From Sphingomonas sp. RIT328 (lineage in GTDB: Bacteria > Pseudomonadota > Alphaproteobacteria > Sphingomonadales > Sphingomonadaceae), in NCBI RefSeq assembly GCF_000632225.1, contig NZ_JFYV01000027.1:1-41111 (forward strand): a stretch of 41,111 bases of DNA, in the 5' to 3' direction. This document shows, in pieces, positions 34,451 to 41,111 of the stretch. A program made the translations under genes and the position numbers. Each line of letters begins with the position of its first letter. The first letter of the stretch is position 1. The notes beneath the pieces are model-generated. The model saw nothing but the letters and a program-made list of their open reading frames with translations. It was not told the DNA's origin and made no database searches.

Positions 34451-36037
34451 CTATTCCGCCGCTTCTTCCCAGTCGTGCGTCTCTTCCGCGGGCAGGCGGA
34501 TGAGGTGGTCGAAGGCGGCGAGCGCTGCGGTCGAGCCGGCGCCCATCGCGATGACGATCTGCTTGAACGGCACCGTCGTCGCGTCGCCGGCGGCGAAGAT
34601 GCCGGGCTGCGAGGTGTGGCCGCGATCGTCGATCTCGATCTCGCCGCGCGGGCTGAGCGCCACCGTGCCGGCGAGCCACTCGGTGTTGGGCACCAGCCCG
34701 ATCTGCACGAAGATGCCGGCGAGCTCGACGCGGTGCATCGTGCCGTGGGTGCGGTCGCGATAGGAGAGCGCGGTGACCTTGTCGCCGTCGCCATGCACTT
34801 CGGTGGTCAGCGCCGAGGTGATGACGGTGACGTTGGGCAGGCTGGCGAGCTTGCGCTGGAGCACGGCATCGGCGCGGAGCAGGCTGTCATATTCGATCAG
34901 CGTGACGTGCGCGACGATCCCGGCGAGGTCGATCGCCGCCTCGACGCCGGAATTGCCGCCGCCGATCACCGCGACCCGCTTGCCCTTGAACAGCGGTCCG
35001 TCGCAATGCGGGCAATAAGCGACGCCCTTGTTCTTATACGCATCCTCGCCCGGCACGTTCATCTGCCGCCAGCGCGCGCCGGTCGACAGGATGATCGTGC
35101 GCGCCTTGAGCGAGGCGCCATTGGCGAGCGTCAGCTCATGCAGTCCGCCGGCCGAGGCGGGGACGAGCTTGCTCGCGCGCTGCAGGTTGATGATGTCGAC
35201 ATCATATTCGCGGACGTGGCGTTCGAGGTCGGCGACCAACTTGGGACCTTCGGTGTGCGGTACCGAGACGAGATTCTCGATCGCCATCGTGTCGGCGACC
35301 TGCCCGCCGAACCGTTCGGCGAGGATGCCGGTGCGGATGCCCTTGCGCGCGGTGTAGATCGCCGCCGCCGCGCCGGCCGGGCCGCCACCGACGACAAGCA
35401 CGTCGAACGGCTCCTTGGCGGCGATCGTCTCGGCGGCGCGCGCCGAGGCGCCGGTGTCGAGCTTGGCGACGATCTGCTCGAGCTCCATGCGGCCCTGACC
35501 GAAGACCTCGCCGTTGAGGAAGACGGTGGGCACCGCCATCACCTTGCGGGTGGCGACCTCGTCCTGGAACAGCGCGCCGTCGATCGCGGTATGCGTGACG
35601 CGCGGGTTGAGCACCGCCATCAGGTTGAGCGCCTGCACCACGTCAGGGCAATTGGCGCAGGACAGCGAGAAATAGGTCTCGAAGTGATAGTCGCCGTCGA
35701 GCGCGCGCACCTGATCGAGCAGCGCGGGCGCCGCCTTGGACGGATGACCGCCGACCTGGAGCAGCGCGAGCACCAGCGAGGTGAACTCATGCCCCATTGG
35801 CAGGCCCGCGAAGCGCACGCCGATATCGGTGCCGGTGCGGCGGATCAGGAAGCTCGGGCGGCGCGCATCGTCGCCCTCGGCGGTGGTGATCTGGTCGGAG
35901 AGCGCGGCGATCTCGTCGATCAGCTCGCGCATCTGCCGCGACTTGGCGTCGTCGCCCAGGCTCGCGACCAGTTCGATGGGCTCGCGGATGTTGACCAGAT
36001 AGGCCTTCAGCTGCTGCGTCAGATTGGCGTCGAGCAT
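34451..36037 (-). CDS. ahpF: Alkyl hydroperoxide reductase subunit F
   Basis: A 528-residue flavoprotein: N-terminal thioredoxin-like double domain with [12 protein letters not shown]-binding [20 protein letters not shown], the redox CxxC in AYCPHCDGP, and NAD(P)H-binding [17 protein letters not shown]. It passes electrons from NADH to AhpC. It follows ahpC on the same strand by 101 bases, across a strong hairpin. All key motifs present; length is as expected. Confidence 0.97.
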   Translation of the reverse strand: MLDANLTQQLKAYLVNIREPIELVASLGDDAKSRQMRELIDEIAALSDQITTAEGDDARRPSFLIRRTGTDIGVRFAGLPMGHEFTSLVLALLQVGGHPSKAAPALLDQVRALDGDYHFETYFSLSCANCPDVVQALNLMAVLNPRVTHTAIDGALFQDEVATRKVMAVPTVFLNGEVFGQGRMELEQIVAKLDTGASARAAETIAAKEPFDVLVVGGGPAGAAAAIYTARKGIRTGILAERFGGQVADTMAIENLVSVPHTEGPKLVADLERHVREYDVDIINLQRASKLVPASAGGLHELTLANGASLKARTIILSTGARWRQMNVPGEDAYKNKGVAYCPHCDGPLFKGKRVAVIGGGNSGVEAAIDLAGIVAHVTLIEYDSLLRADAVLQRKLASLPNVTVITSALTTEVHGDGDKVTALSYRDRTHGTMHRVELAGIFVQIGLVPNTEWLAGTVALSPRGEIEIDDRGHTSQPGIFAAGDATTVPFKQIVIAMGAGSTAALAAFDHLIRLPAEETHDWEEAAE

Positions 36038-36071
36038 AGGGGACTCCGAAACAATGGGTCTTCAGAAACAA

Positions 36072-36105
36072 GCGGCCCGGGGCGGAGGGAACCACCCCGG
36101 GCCGC
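36072..36105 (-). terminator. Intercistronic hairpin between ahpC and ahpF
   Basis: A perfect 11-bp GC stem, gcggcccgggg (36072-36082) with ccccgggccgc (36095-36105), and a 12-base loop. There is no T run. It could protect the ahpC message and reduce read-through, giving more AhpC than AhpF. Confidence 0.65.
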
Positions 36106-36138
36106 GATCACCTGCCACGGGGAGAGGCAGGGATAGGT

Positions 36139-36702
36139 TTAGATCTTGCCGACGAGGTCGAGGCTGGGGGCGAGCGTCTCTTCACCCTCTTCCCACTTCG
36201 CCGGGCAGACCTCGCCCGGATGCGCGGCGATGTACTGCGCGGCCTTGATCTTGCGGAGCAGCTCGGCGGCGTTGCGGCCGACGCCTTCCGACGTGACCTC
36301 GATCAGCTGGATCACGCCCTCGGGATCGATCACGAAGGTGCCGCGGTCGGCCAGACCCTGGCCTTCGCGCAGGATCTCGAAATTGTTGCTGATCGTGTGG
36401 TTCTGATCGCCCAGCATGTAATAGTTGATCTTGCCGATCGCCGGCGAGCTGTCATGCCATGCCTTGTGGCTGAAGTGCGTGTCGGTCGAGACGCTGAACA
36501 CTTCGACGCCCATCTTCTGCAACGTGGGATAGACGTCGGCGAGGTCTTCGAGCTCGGTCGGGCAGACGAAGGTGAAGTCGGCCGGATAGAAGAAGAAGAC
36601 CGCCCACTTGCCGAGCACGTCGGCGTCGCTGACGCTGACGAACTTGCCTTCCTTATAGGCCTGGGTGGTGAACGGCTTCAGTTTGCTGCCGATAAGGGCC
36701 AT
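36139..36702 (-). CDS. ahpC: Alkyl hydroperoxide reductase subunit C (peroxiredoxin)
   Basis: A 187-residue typical 2-Cys peroxiredoxin. The peroxidatic Cys47 is in [12 protein letters not shown] and the resolving Cys166 in [10 protein letters not shown]. It reduces peroxides and is recycled by AhpF. GGAG lies seven bases before the ATG at 36702. A 7-bp palindrome about 79 bases upstream is a candidate OxyR site. First gene of ahpC-ahpF-oxyR. Confidence 0.98.
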   Translation of the reverse strand: MALIGSKLKPFTTQAYKEGKFVSVSDADVLGKWAVFFFYPADFTFVCPTELEDLADVYPTLQKMGVEVFSVSTDTHFSHKAWHDSSPAIGKINYYMLGDQNHTISNNFEILREGQGLADRGTFVIDPEGVIQLIEVTSEGVGRNAAELLRKIKAAQYIAAHPGEVCPAKWEEGEETLAPSLDLVGKI

Positions 36703-36780
36703 GTCGGGTCTCCGGTGTGAATGACGTGAACCGGATATAGGGCGGCTTGCCGCAGTGCAAAATCAATCTGTTCGCTCGTG

Positions 36781-36801
36781 CTGATCGAACTGGACGATCA
36801 G
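36781..36801 (-). promoter_or_regulatory. Candidate OxyR operator upstream of ahpC
   Basis: ctgatcg (36781-36787) and cgatcag (36795-36801) form an inverted repeat with a 7-base spacer, and the core keeps the LysR-type T-N11-A. It is about 79-99 bases before the ahpC start. On the minus strand a weak promoter (ttgcac, then tatatc, 15-base spacer) lies between it and the gene. Assignment to OxyR rests on position. Confidence 0.4.
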
Positions 36802-36852
36802 TAGCGGAAAGCCGTGCTTTTTGCGCGTTCTAAAGGTGCTGCACCTGCGCCG

Positions 36853-37629
36853 TCATCCCTTCGCAACTGCGGCGTAAATCGACCAGGCGCTGGTCAAGGT
36901 CAGCAGCACGCCGACCAGCGCCATCAGCCCGCGGGTCGGCACGCGCTTGGCGAGGACGCCGCCGATCGGCGCAGCGACGAGGCCGCCGATCAGGATGCCG
37001 AGCGTATGCAGCGTGAACGCCGACCAGCCGAGCGCGATGAAGAAGGTGACCGAGGCGGTCGCGGTGAGGAAGAATTCGGCGGTATTGACGGTGCCGATCG
37101 TATGCCGCGGCGTCGCGCCCTGTATCAGCAGGTTGGAGGTGACGACCGGCCCCCAGCCGCCGCCGCCCGCCGCGTCGAGGAAGCCGCCGACCAGGCCGAG
37201 CGGCGCGATGACGCGGGGCTTGCGCGGCTCGATCCGGCCCCGGATCGCGCGGAACAGCAGATAGAGGCCGATACAGGCGAGATAGGCCATGACGAACGGC
37301 TTGGCGACGGAGGCGTCGATCGTGCTGAGCAAAGTCGCGCCGAGGATCGCGCCGATCACGCCGGGGATGACGAGCTTGCGGAACAGCTTCCAGTCGACGT
37401 TGCGATGCGCGACGTGGCTGATCCCCGACGCGGCGGTGGTGAAGGTCTCGACCGCATGGACGCTGGCGGAGGCGACCGCGGGCGGCACGCCCATCACCGT
37501 GACGAGCAGGGTCGAATTGATCACGCCGAACGCCATGCCGAGCGCCCCGTCGACGACCTGCGCCGCAAAGCCGATCGCAATGAACGGCAGGATCTGCGAC
37601 CAGTCGAGGGTGCTGACATAATCGAGCAT
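36853..37629 (-). CDS. TauE/SafE (TSUP) family permease
   Basis: A 258-residue protein with seven or eight membrane segments. AQVVDGALGMAFGVINSTLL and the internally repeated GLVGGFLDAAGGGGWGPVVTSNLLIQG are the two half-repeat motifs of the family, which exports sulfite, organosulfonates or related anions. The ATG at 37629 has GGAAAG about ten bases upstream; a TTG six bases earlier is less likely. It is divergent from cysE, so a sulfur theme is plausible. Confidence 0.9.
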   Translation of the reverse strand: MLDYVSTLDWSQILPFIAIGFAAQVVDGALGMAFGVINSTLLVTVMGVPPAVASASVHAVETFTTAASGISHVAHRNVDWKLFRKLVIPGVIGAILGATLLSTIDASVAKPFVMAYLACIGLYLLFRAIRGRIEPRKPRVIAPLGLVGGFLDAAGGGGWGPVVTSNLLIQGATPRHTIGTVNTAEFFLTATASVTFFIALGWSAFTLHTLGILIGGLVAAPIGGVLAKRVPTRGLMALVGVLLTLTSAWSIYAAVAKG

Positions 37630-37809
37630 CGGCAAACATCTTTCCGGTGGATCGGGGGACGGGACGGCGGGACAATATGCTGTCCTGCACGCGGAGGCGA
37701 TTGCCTACAAGAAAGCTAGGCTTTGTCGCCCCCCAAAGCGCTGCGTGCGCTTATGGCAATTCGGCGATGGACCGATTACATCAACGCGTCTGCAAGGAGA
37801 CGTTGGCGC

Positions 37810-38499
37810 ATGTTGCGACGCTTGGCCGCCTATCTGGATTCGATCAAGGCGCGCGATCCCGCCCCCCATTCGCGTGCCGAAATCCTGCTTTACCCTGGCG
37901 TCTGGGCGCTCGGGCTGCACCGGATCGCGCATGCGCTGTACCGGCGCCGGCTGTTCTTCTTCGCGCGGCTGGTCAACCATATCGCCCGCGCCTGGACCGC
38001 GATCGACATCCATCCCGGCGCGACGATCGGGCGTAACTTCTTCATCGACCACGGCTTCGTCGTCATCGGCGAGACCGCGCACATCGGCGACGACGTCACC
38101 ATCTATCAATGCGTCACACTCGGCGGGACGAGCCCCGACAATGGTGTCGCGGGCAAGCGGCATCCGACGCTGTCGGACGGCGTCATCATCGGGTCCGGCG
38201 CGCAGGTGCTCGGGCCGATCCTGGTCGGCGAGCGCGCGCGGGTCGGCGCCAATGCGGTGGTGACGCGCGACGTGCCCGAGGGCGCGGTGATGGTCGGCAT
38301 CCCGGCGCGGGCGACGATGGTCGACGGCGGCGCCGCGCAGCCGCCGCGCTTCGTCCCGTACGGCACGCCGTGCAGCGAGGTGTTCGACCCGGCGACGCAG
38401 AAGATGGAGATGATGCGGTGCGAGCTGGAGGCGATGCGCAAGCGGCTCGATGCGCTGCTCGGCGAATCCGTGCCCGAAGCGGAGCGTGATCGCGCCTGA
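37810..38499 (+). CDS. cysE: Serine O-acetyltransferase
   Basis: A 229-residue short-type serine acetyltransferase. The N-terminal helical part contains LLYPGVWALGLHRIAHALYRRRLFFFARL, followed by the left-handed helix of hexapeptide repeats: DIHPGATIGRNFFIDHGFVVIGETAHIGDDVTIYQCVTLGGT and GAQVLGPILVGERARVGANAVV. It makes O-acetylserine for cysteine synthesis. The start at 37810 has AAGGAG ten bases upstream; an in-frame ATG at 37753 would lengthen it without support. It overlaps the DUF2794 start by one base. Confidence 0.93.
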   Translation: MLRRLAAYLDSIKARDPAPHSRAEILLYPGVWALGLHRIAHALYRRRLFFFARLVNHIARAWTAIDIHPGATIGRNFFIDHGFVVIGETAHIGDDVTIYQCVTLGGTSPDNGVAGKRHPTLSDGVIIGSGAQVLGPILVGERARVGANAVVTRDVPEGAVMVGIPARATMVDGGAAQPPRFVPYGTPCSEVFDPATQKMEMMRCELEAMRKRLDALLGESVPEAERDRA

Positions 38500-38837
38500 T
38501 GGGTATCGTCACCCCGTTCCCGCATGCCGGCAAACCGTCGCAGGTCGGCTTCGATCGCATCGAATTGTCACGCATCCTCGACCTCTACGGACGCATGGTC
38601 GCGGCGGGGCATTGGAAGGATTATGCGATGGAGCTGGGCAAGGACGCCGCGGTCTTCGCCGCCTTCCGCCGCGCCGCCGAACGTCCCGAATTCCGCATCG
38701 AGAAGCGCCCCGCCTTGCGCCAGCGGCAGGGGATGTGGGCCTTGATCGGCGAGCAGGGCAATGTGCTCAAGCGTGGCCACGAACTGGGTCCGGTGCTCGC
38801 GCCGGTCGAGCGGCGGCTGATGAAGCTGGTCGAATAG
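38499..38837 (+). CDS. DUF2794 family protein
   Basis: A 112-residue protein whose core matches my recollection of DUF2794: DRIELSRILDLYGRMVAAGHWKDYAMEL, AVFAAFRRAAERPEFRIEKRP and LRQRQGMWALIGEQGNVLKRGHEL. Function unknown. The ATG shares its first base with the last base of the cysE stop codon, which implies coupling to cysE; whether this reflects a role in sulfur metabolism is unclear. Confidence 0.85.
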   Translation: MGIVTPFPHAGKPSQVGFDRIELSRILDLYGRMVAAGHWKDYAMELGKDAAVFAAFRRAAERPEFRIEKRPALRQRQGMWALIGEQGNVLKRGHELGPVLAPVERRLMKLVE

Positions 38838-38857
38838 CCGGGACGGCGCGACGCCGG

Positions 38858-39877
38858 TCACGCGACCGGCGGCAGGCGGCGGCGTGTCCCGTCCGGCAGG
38901 CGGATGACGACCGCGCGGCGCATCGTCTGCCAGAAGGCGGAGAGGCTGAGCAGCGCCGAGCCGATCACGAAGGCGGTGAGCGCCGCGCTGAGCTCGATCG
39001 CGCCGGCGGTCCGGAACAGCGCGTAGAGCGCCGCCAGCACATAGGCGAGACCCGACACGAGCAGGGCGCGCCGGTCGACCGCCAGCGCGATCACCGCAAA
39101 GCCGATGTAGAGCGCCAGCACGACCACCGCCATGCCGACGCCGATGTCGCCGCGGAACACGCCGAGCAGCTGGAACACCGAATGCGCGATCATCGGCGCG
39201 GCGGTGAGATGCAGCCAGAAGGCGACGTCGGAGCGGCGGGTCTTGCGTTCGGTATCGCTCATGTCCCAGCGCATCGCGACCGCGAAGACGATCAGCCCGC
39301 CGATCAGCAGCAGCGGCCAGCGTGCCCGATCGATACCGGGGACGGCGGCGAGAAGCAGTGCGATCGCGGTGCCGACCAGCGCCGCCGCCCCCGCCGCGAC
39401 GGTGATCGGCACCATGAAGCGCCGCCAGTGCAGCCAGGCTGCCGCCGCCATCGCCAGGCTCGCCGCCGCCATGCCTAGCGCCCCGGCGCGATCGGTCAGG
39501 TTCGGCAGCACGGCGCTGAGCAGGCCAAGGATCGTCCAGCCGATTCCACCGACGAAGCTGCCGAGCAGCAGGATGCTCGGTAAGGCCATCCGCCGCTGCC
39601 GGGTGAAATATTCGGCCAGCCCCCAGGACGCGGCGGCGAGCAGGACGCCGCCGCCGAACGCCGCGACCGTCTGGCCGATCTGGCCGAGCGCGACGAGCAG
39701 CAGCACCAACGCGATGGTGACGAAGATGTCGTTGAAGCCGGTCAGCAGCCGGAAATGCTCTTCGTCCACCGCCGGGCTGGCCTGACGCGCGGCGACATAG
39801 TCGCGCAGCGCCGCGGCTGCCTGCGGGGTGATCGCGCCTGCCCCGACCGCGCCGTCGATATCGCTTTCGCTGTACAT
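38858..39877 (-). CDS. Polytopic membrane protein, unknown function
   Basis: A 339-residue protein. The N-terminus is a soluble helical segment (SESDIDGAVGAGAITPQAAAALRDYVAARQ) of the kind seen before DUF2157-like membrane domains, then ten or so hydrophobic segments. I cannot name it with certainty. GGGGA lies before the ATG. It is convergent with DUF2794 and lies 58 bases after the dehydrogenase gene on the same strand, with a palindrome in the gap. Confidence 0.72.
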   Translation of the reverse strand: MYSESDIDGAVGAGAITPQAAAALRDYVAARQASPAVDEEHFRLLTGFNDIFVTIALVLLLVALGQIGQTVAAFGGGVLLAAASWGLAEYFTRQRRMALPSILLLGSFVGGIGWTILGLLSAVLPNLTDRAGALGMAAASLAMAAAAWLHWRRFMVPITVAAGAAALVGTAIALLLAAVPGIDRARWPLLLIGGLIVFAVAMRWDMSDTERKTRRSDVAFWLHLTAAPMIAHSVFQLLGVFRGDIGVGMAVVVLALYIGFAVIALAVDRRALLVSGLAYVLAALYALFRTAGAIELSAALTAFVIGSALLSLSAFWQTMRRAVVIRLPDGTRRRLPPVA

Positions 39878-39912
39878 GCCGTTCCCCCGTTATCCGCGCG
39901 AGGGTAGCGGAC

Positions 39913-39934
39913 GTGTATTGCAGGTTCAATACAC
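39913..39934. promoter_or_regulatory. Perfect 8-bp inverted repeat after the dehydrogenase gene
   Basis: gtgtattg (39913-39920) and caatacac (39927-39934) form a perfect pair with a 6-base spacer. It lies between the dehydrogenase stop and the start of the polytopic membrane protein gene. AT-rich arms and no T run favour an operator over a terminator. Confidence 0.4.
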
Positions 39935-39935
39935 C

Positions 39936-40835
39936 TCAGGATGGCAGCAGCGCGGCGATCGACATCGCCTGTTCGGCGCCGGATCGGGGGACGATCTCGC
40001 CGCTGCGGTCGACGATCGCGTCCCAATGCGCGGCGACGCCCTCGGGGCTGAGATCGTCGCCGCTGAGCAGCACGCCCGGCGTCAGCGTGATATAGGCGGC
40101 CTGGAACGCGCCGGCGCCGGCGCCGAGGATGACGTTGGTCGGCGCGTCCTCGCTGACAAGATAGAGCGCGCCGGGCGCGACCTTTTCGGGAGCGAAGGCG
40201 GCGAAGGCGGCCTCCGGGAAGAGATCCTCGGTCATCCGCGTGCCCGCGGTCGGCGCGATCGTGTTGACGCGGATATCGTGACGCGCGCCCTCGATGGCGA
40301 GCGTCCGGGTCAGTCCGGCGATGCCGAGCTTGGCCGCGCCGTAATTCGCCTGACCGAAATTGCCGAACAGGCCGCTCGACGAACTGGTCATCAGCACCCG
40401 GCCGTAATTCTGCTCGCGGAACGTATCCCAGCACGCCTTGGTGGTGAGCGCGGTGCCGAGCAGGTGGACGCGGACGACGAAGGCGAAATCCTCCGGCGTC
40501 ATCTTGGCGAAGGTCTTGTCGCGCAGCACGCCGGCATTGTTGATGAGGATATGGACGCCGCCCCACCGCGCCTTTGCCTCGGCGACCATCGCCGCCATCT
40601 GCTCGTAATCGGCGACGTCGCCGCCATTGGCGATCGCCTCGCCGCCCGCGGCGCGGATCTCCTCGACCACAGCCAGCGCCGCATCCGACTGGCCGGTGCC
40701 GTCACGCGCGCTGCCGAGGTCGTTGACCACGACCTTCGCGCCGCGCGCGGCCAGGTCGAGCGCATAATGACGGCCGAGGCCGCCGCCGGCACCGGTGACG
40801 ATGGCGACGCGGCCGTCGAAGCGGATCGAGGACAT
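39936..40835 (-). CDS. Short-chain dehydrogenase, MFE-2-like 3-hydroxyacyl-CoA type
   Basis: A 299-residue SDR protein. The cofactor motif is TGAGGGLGRHYALDLAARGAKVVVNDLG, the active-site Ser is in MTSSSSG, and the YGAAK motif gives Tyr and Lys (Y-x3-K). The N-terminal FDGRVAIVTGAGGGLGRHYAL and the extended C-terminus resemble the dehydrogenase domain of peroxisomal multifunctional enzyme type 2, so beta-oxidation is likely. The SD sequence overlaps a terminator hairpin. Confidence 0.87.
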   Translation of the reverse strand: MSSIRFDGRVAIVTGAGGGLGRHYALDLAARGAKVVVNDLGSARDGTGQSDAALAVVEEIRAAGGEAIANGGDVADYEQMAAMVAEAKARWGGVHILINNAGVLRDKTFAKMTPEDFAFVVRVHLLGTALTTKACWDTFREQNYGRVLMTSSSSGLFGNFGQANYGAAKLGIAGLTRTLAIEGARHDIRVNTIAPTAGTRMTEDLFPEAAFAAFAPEKVAPGALYLVSEDAPTNVILGAGAGAFQAAYITLTPGVLLSGDDLSPEGVAAHWDAIVDRSGEIVPRSGAEQAMSIAALLPS

Positions 40836-40839
40836 GGAA

Positions 40840-40871
40840 AAGGCGCTCCCGCACGAAGGTTGGAGCGCCTT
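40840..40871 (-). terminator. Terminator overlapping the dehydrogenase ribosome-binding site
   Basis: aaggcgctcc (40862-40871 read on the minus strand) pairs with ggagcgcctt (40840-40849), and a T run follows towards the dehydrogenase ATG at 40835. It ends the transcript of the upstream gene at 40923. The 3' arm contains GGGAG, the only good SD before the dehydrogenase. Confidence 0.7.
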
Positions 40872-40922
40872 GTCCTAAAGATCAGGTTTCAGATGGCAAC
40901 CGGTCGATCCGGCTGCCGTGGC

Positions 40923-41111
40923 TTACTTGCCGCCGCGCTGCATGCACTGGTCGTACTGACCCTTCTTGCAGATCGGATATTTGGCGAGCGGCGCCGGGGC
41001 CGGGAAGGCCTGATCGGGGGTCGGCGCGGGGCGGAACACCGGGGTGACGCCGGCGCCCGGCGTGCCGCCGCTGATCGCCGAGCCGCTCGGGGCATAGCCG
41101 CCCGCCGGGGT
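40923..41111 (-). CDS. Proline-rich small protein, 3' end (5' partial)
   Basis: The frame is open to the window edge. The 62 visible residues are Pro/Ala/Gly-rich (VFRPAPTPDQAFPAPAPLAK), then YPICKKGQYDQCMQRGGK, with two cysteines seven residues apart. The basic C-terminus and low-complexity body suggest a secreted or envelope protein, but the N-terminus is missing and no family is recognised. It is followed by the terminator at 40840-40871. Confidence 0.55.
   Translation of the reverse strand, partial: TPAGGYAPSGSAISGGTPGAGVTPVFRPAPTPDQAFPAPAPLAKYPICKKGQYDQCMQRGGK

Overview
The window reads as an ordinary stretch of chromosome from a high-GC alphaproteobacterium, most likely a Sphingomonas-like member of the Sphingomonadaceae. 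Reasons: divK beside rpmG and a DUF3572 gene, small alphaproteobacterial families (DUF2794, DUF4169), EF-hand lipoprotein/secreted genes beside an OmpR-type two-component system, a cyoABCD-surf1 operon, an ahpC-ahpF-oxyR cluster, and REP-like intergenic palindromes. Genes are dense on both strands, overlaps of the ATGA/GTGA kind are common, and no rRNA, tRNA, CRISPR array, phage, plasmid or insertion sequence was recognised.

Layout. 1-7.5 kb: a glycine-rich cold-shock-domain protein (5' end outside the window), a glutaminyl cyclase, an ATP-dependent DNA ligase, dps, a divergent GDT1-like membrane protein, rpmG, a structured intergenic stretch, divK, DUF3572, a HAD hydrolase, a REP-type inverted pair and a RidA-like protein. 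7.5-13.5 kb: a FemAB-like acyltransferase, two large polytopic membrane proteins in one operon (GT-C-like) with a perfect TTAA-N7-TTAA (CtrA-like) box in front, and argG. 13.5-20 kb: an EF-hand protein, two small proteins, a Gre-type factor, an LplT-like MFS protein, a flavin reductase, then cytochrome b / lipoprotein molybdoenzyme / cfa. 20-24.7 kb: histidine kinase and response regulator, divergent EF-hand protein, MHS-type transporter. 24.7-29.8 kb: cyoABCD and SURF1. 29.8-34.3 kb: DUF4169, a DEDDh exonuclease, a GNAT protein, DUF2721, DUF4345, a fasciclin lipoprotein and OxyR. 34.4-41.1 kb: ahpF, ahpC, a TSUP permease, cysE, DUF2794, a membrane protein, a short-chain dehydrogenase, and the 3' end of a small secreted-type protein.

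Functional themes are aerobic respiration (bo3-type quinol oxidase), oxidative-stress defence (OxyR/AhpCF, Dps, possibly the molybdoenzyme pair), envelope maintenance (FemAB-like and GNAT proteins, Cfa, LplT-like, GT-C-like proteins) and cell-cycle signalling (DivK, candidate CtrA box). I did not find a clear previously undescribed multi-gene system. The most unusual items are an 87-bp in-frame tandem duplication inside a cold-shock domain, the lipoprotein molybdoenzyme with a b561-type partner, the CtrA-like box before a GT-C-like operon, a perfect 19-bp palindrome just upstream of cyoA together with His-rich CyoD and a long CyoA tail, and several well-placed hairpins that may regulate genes.
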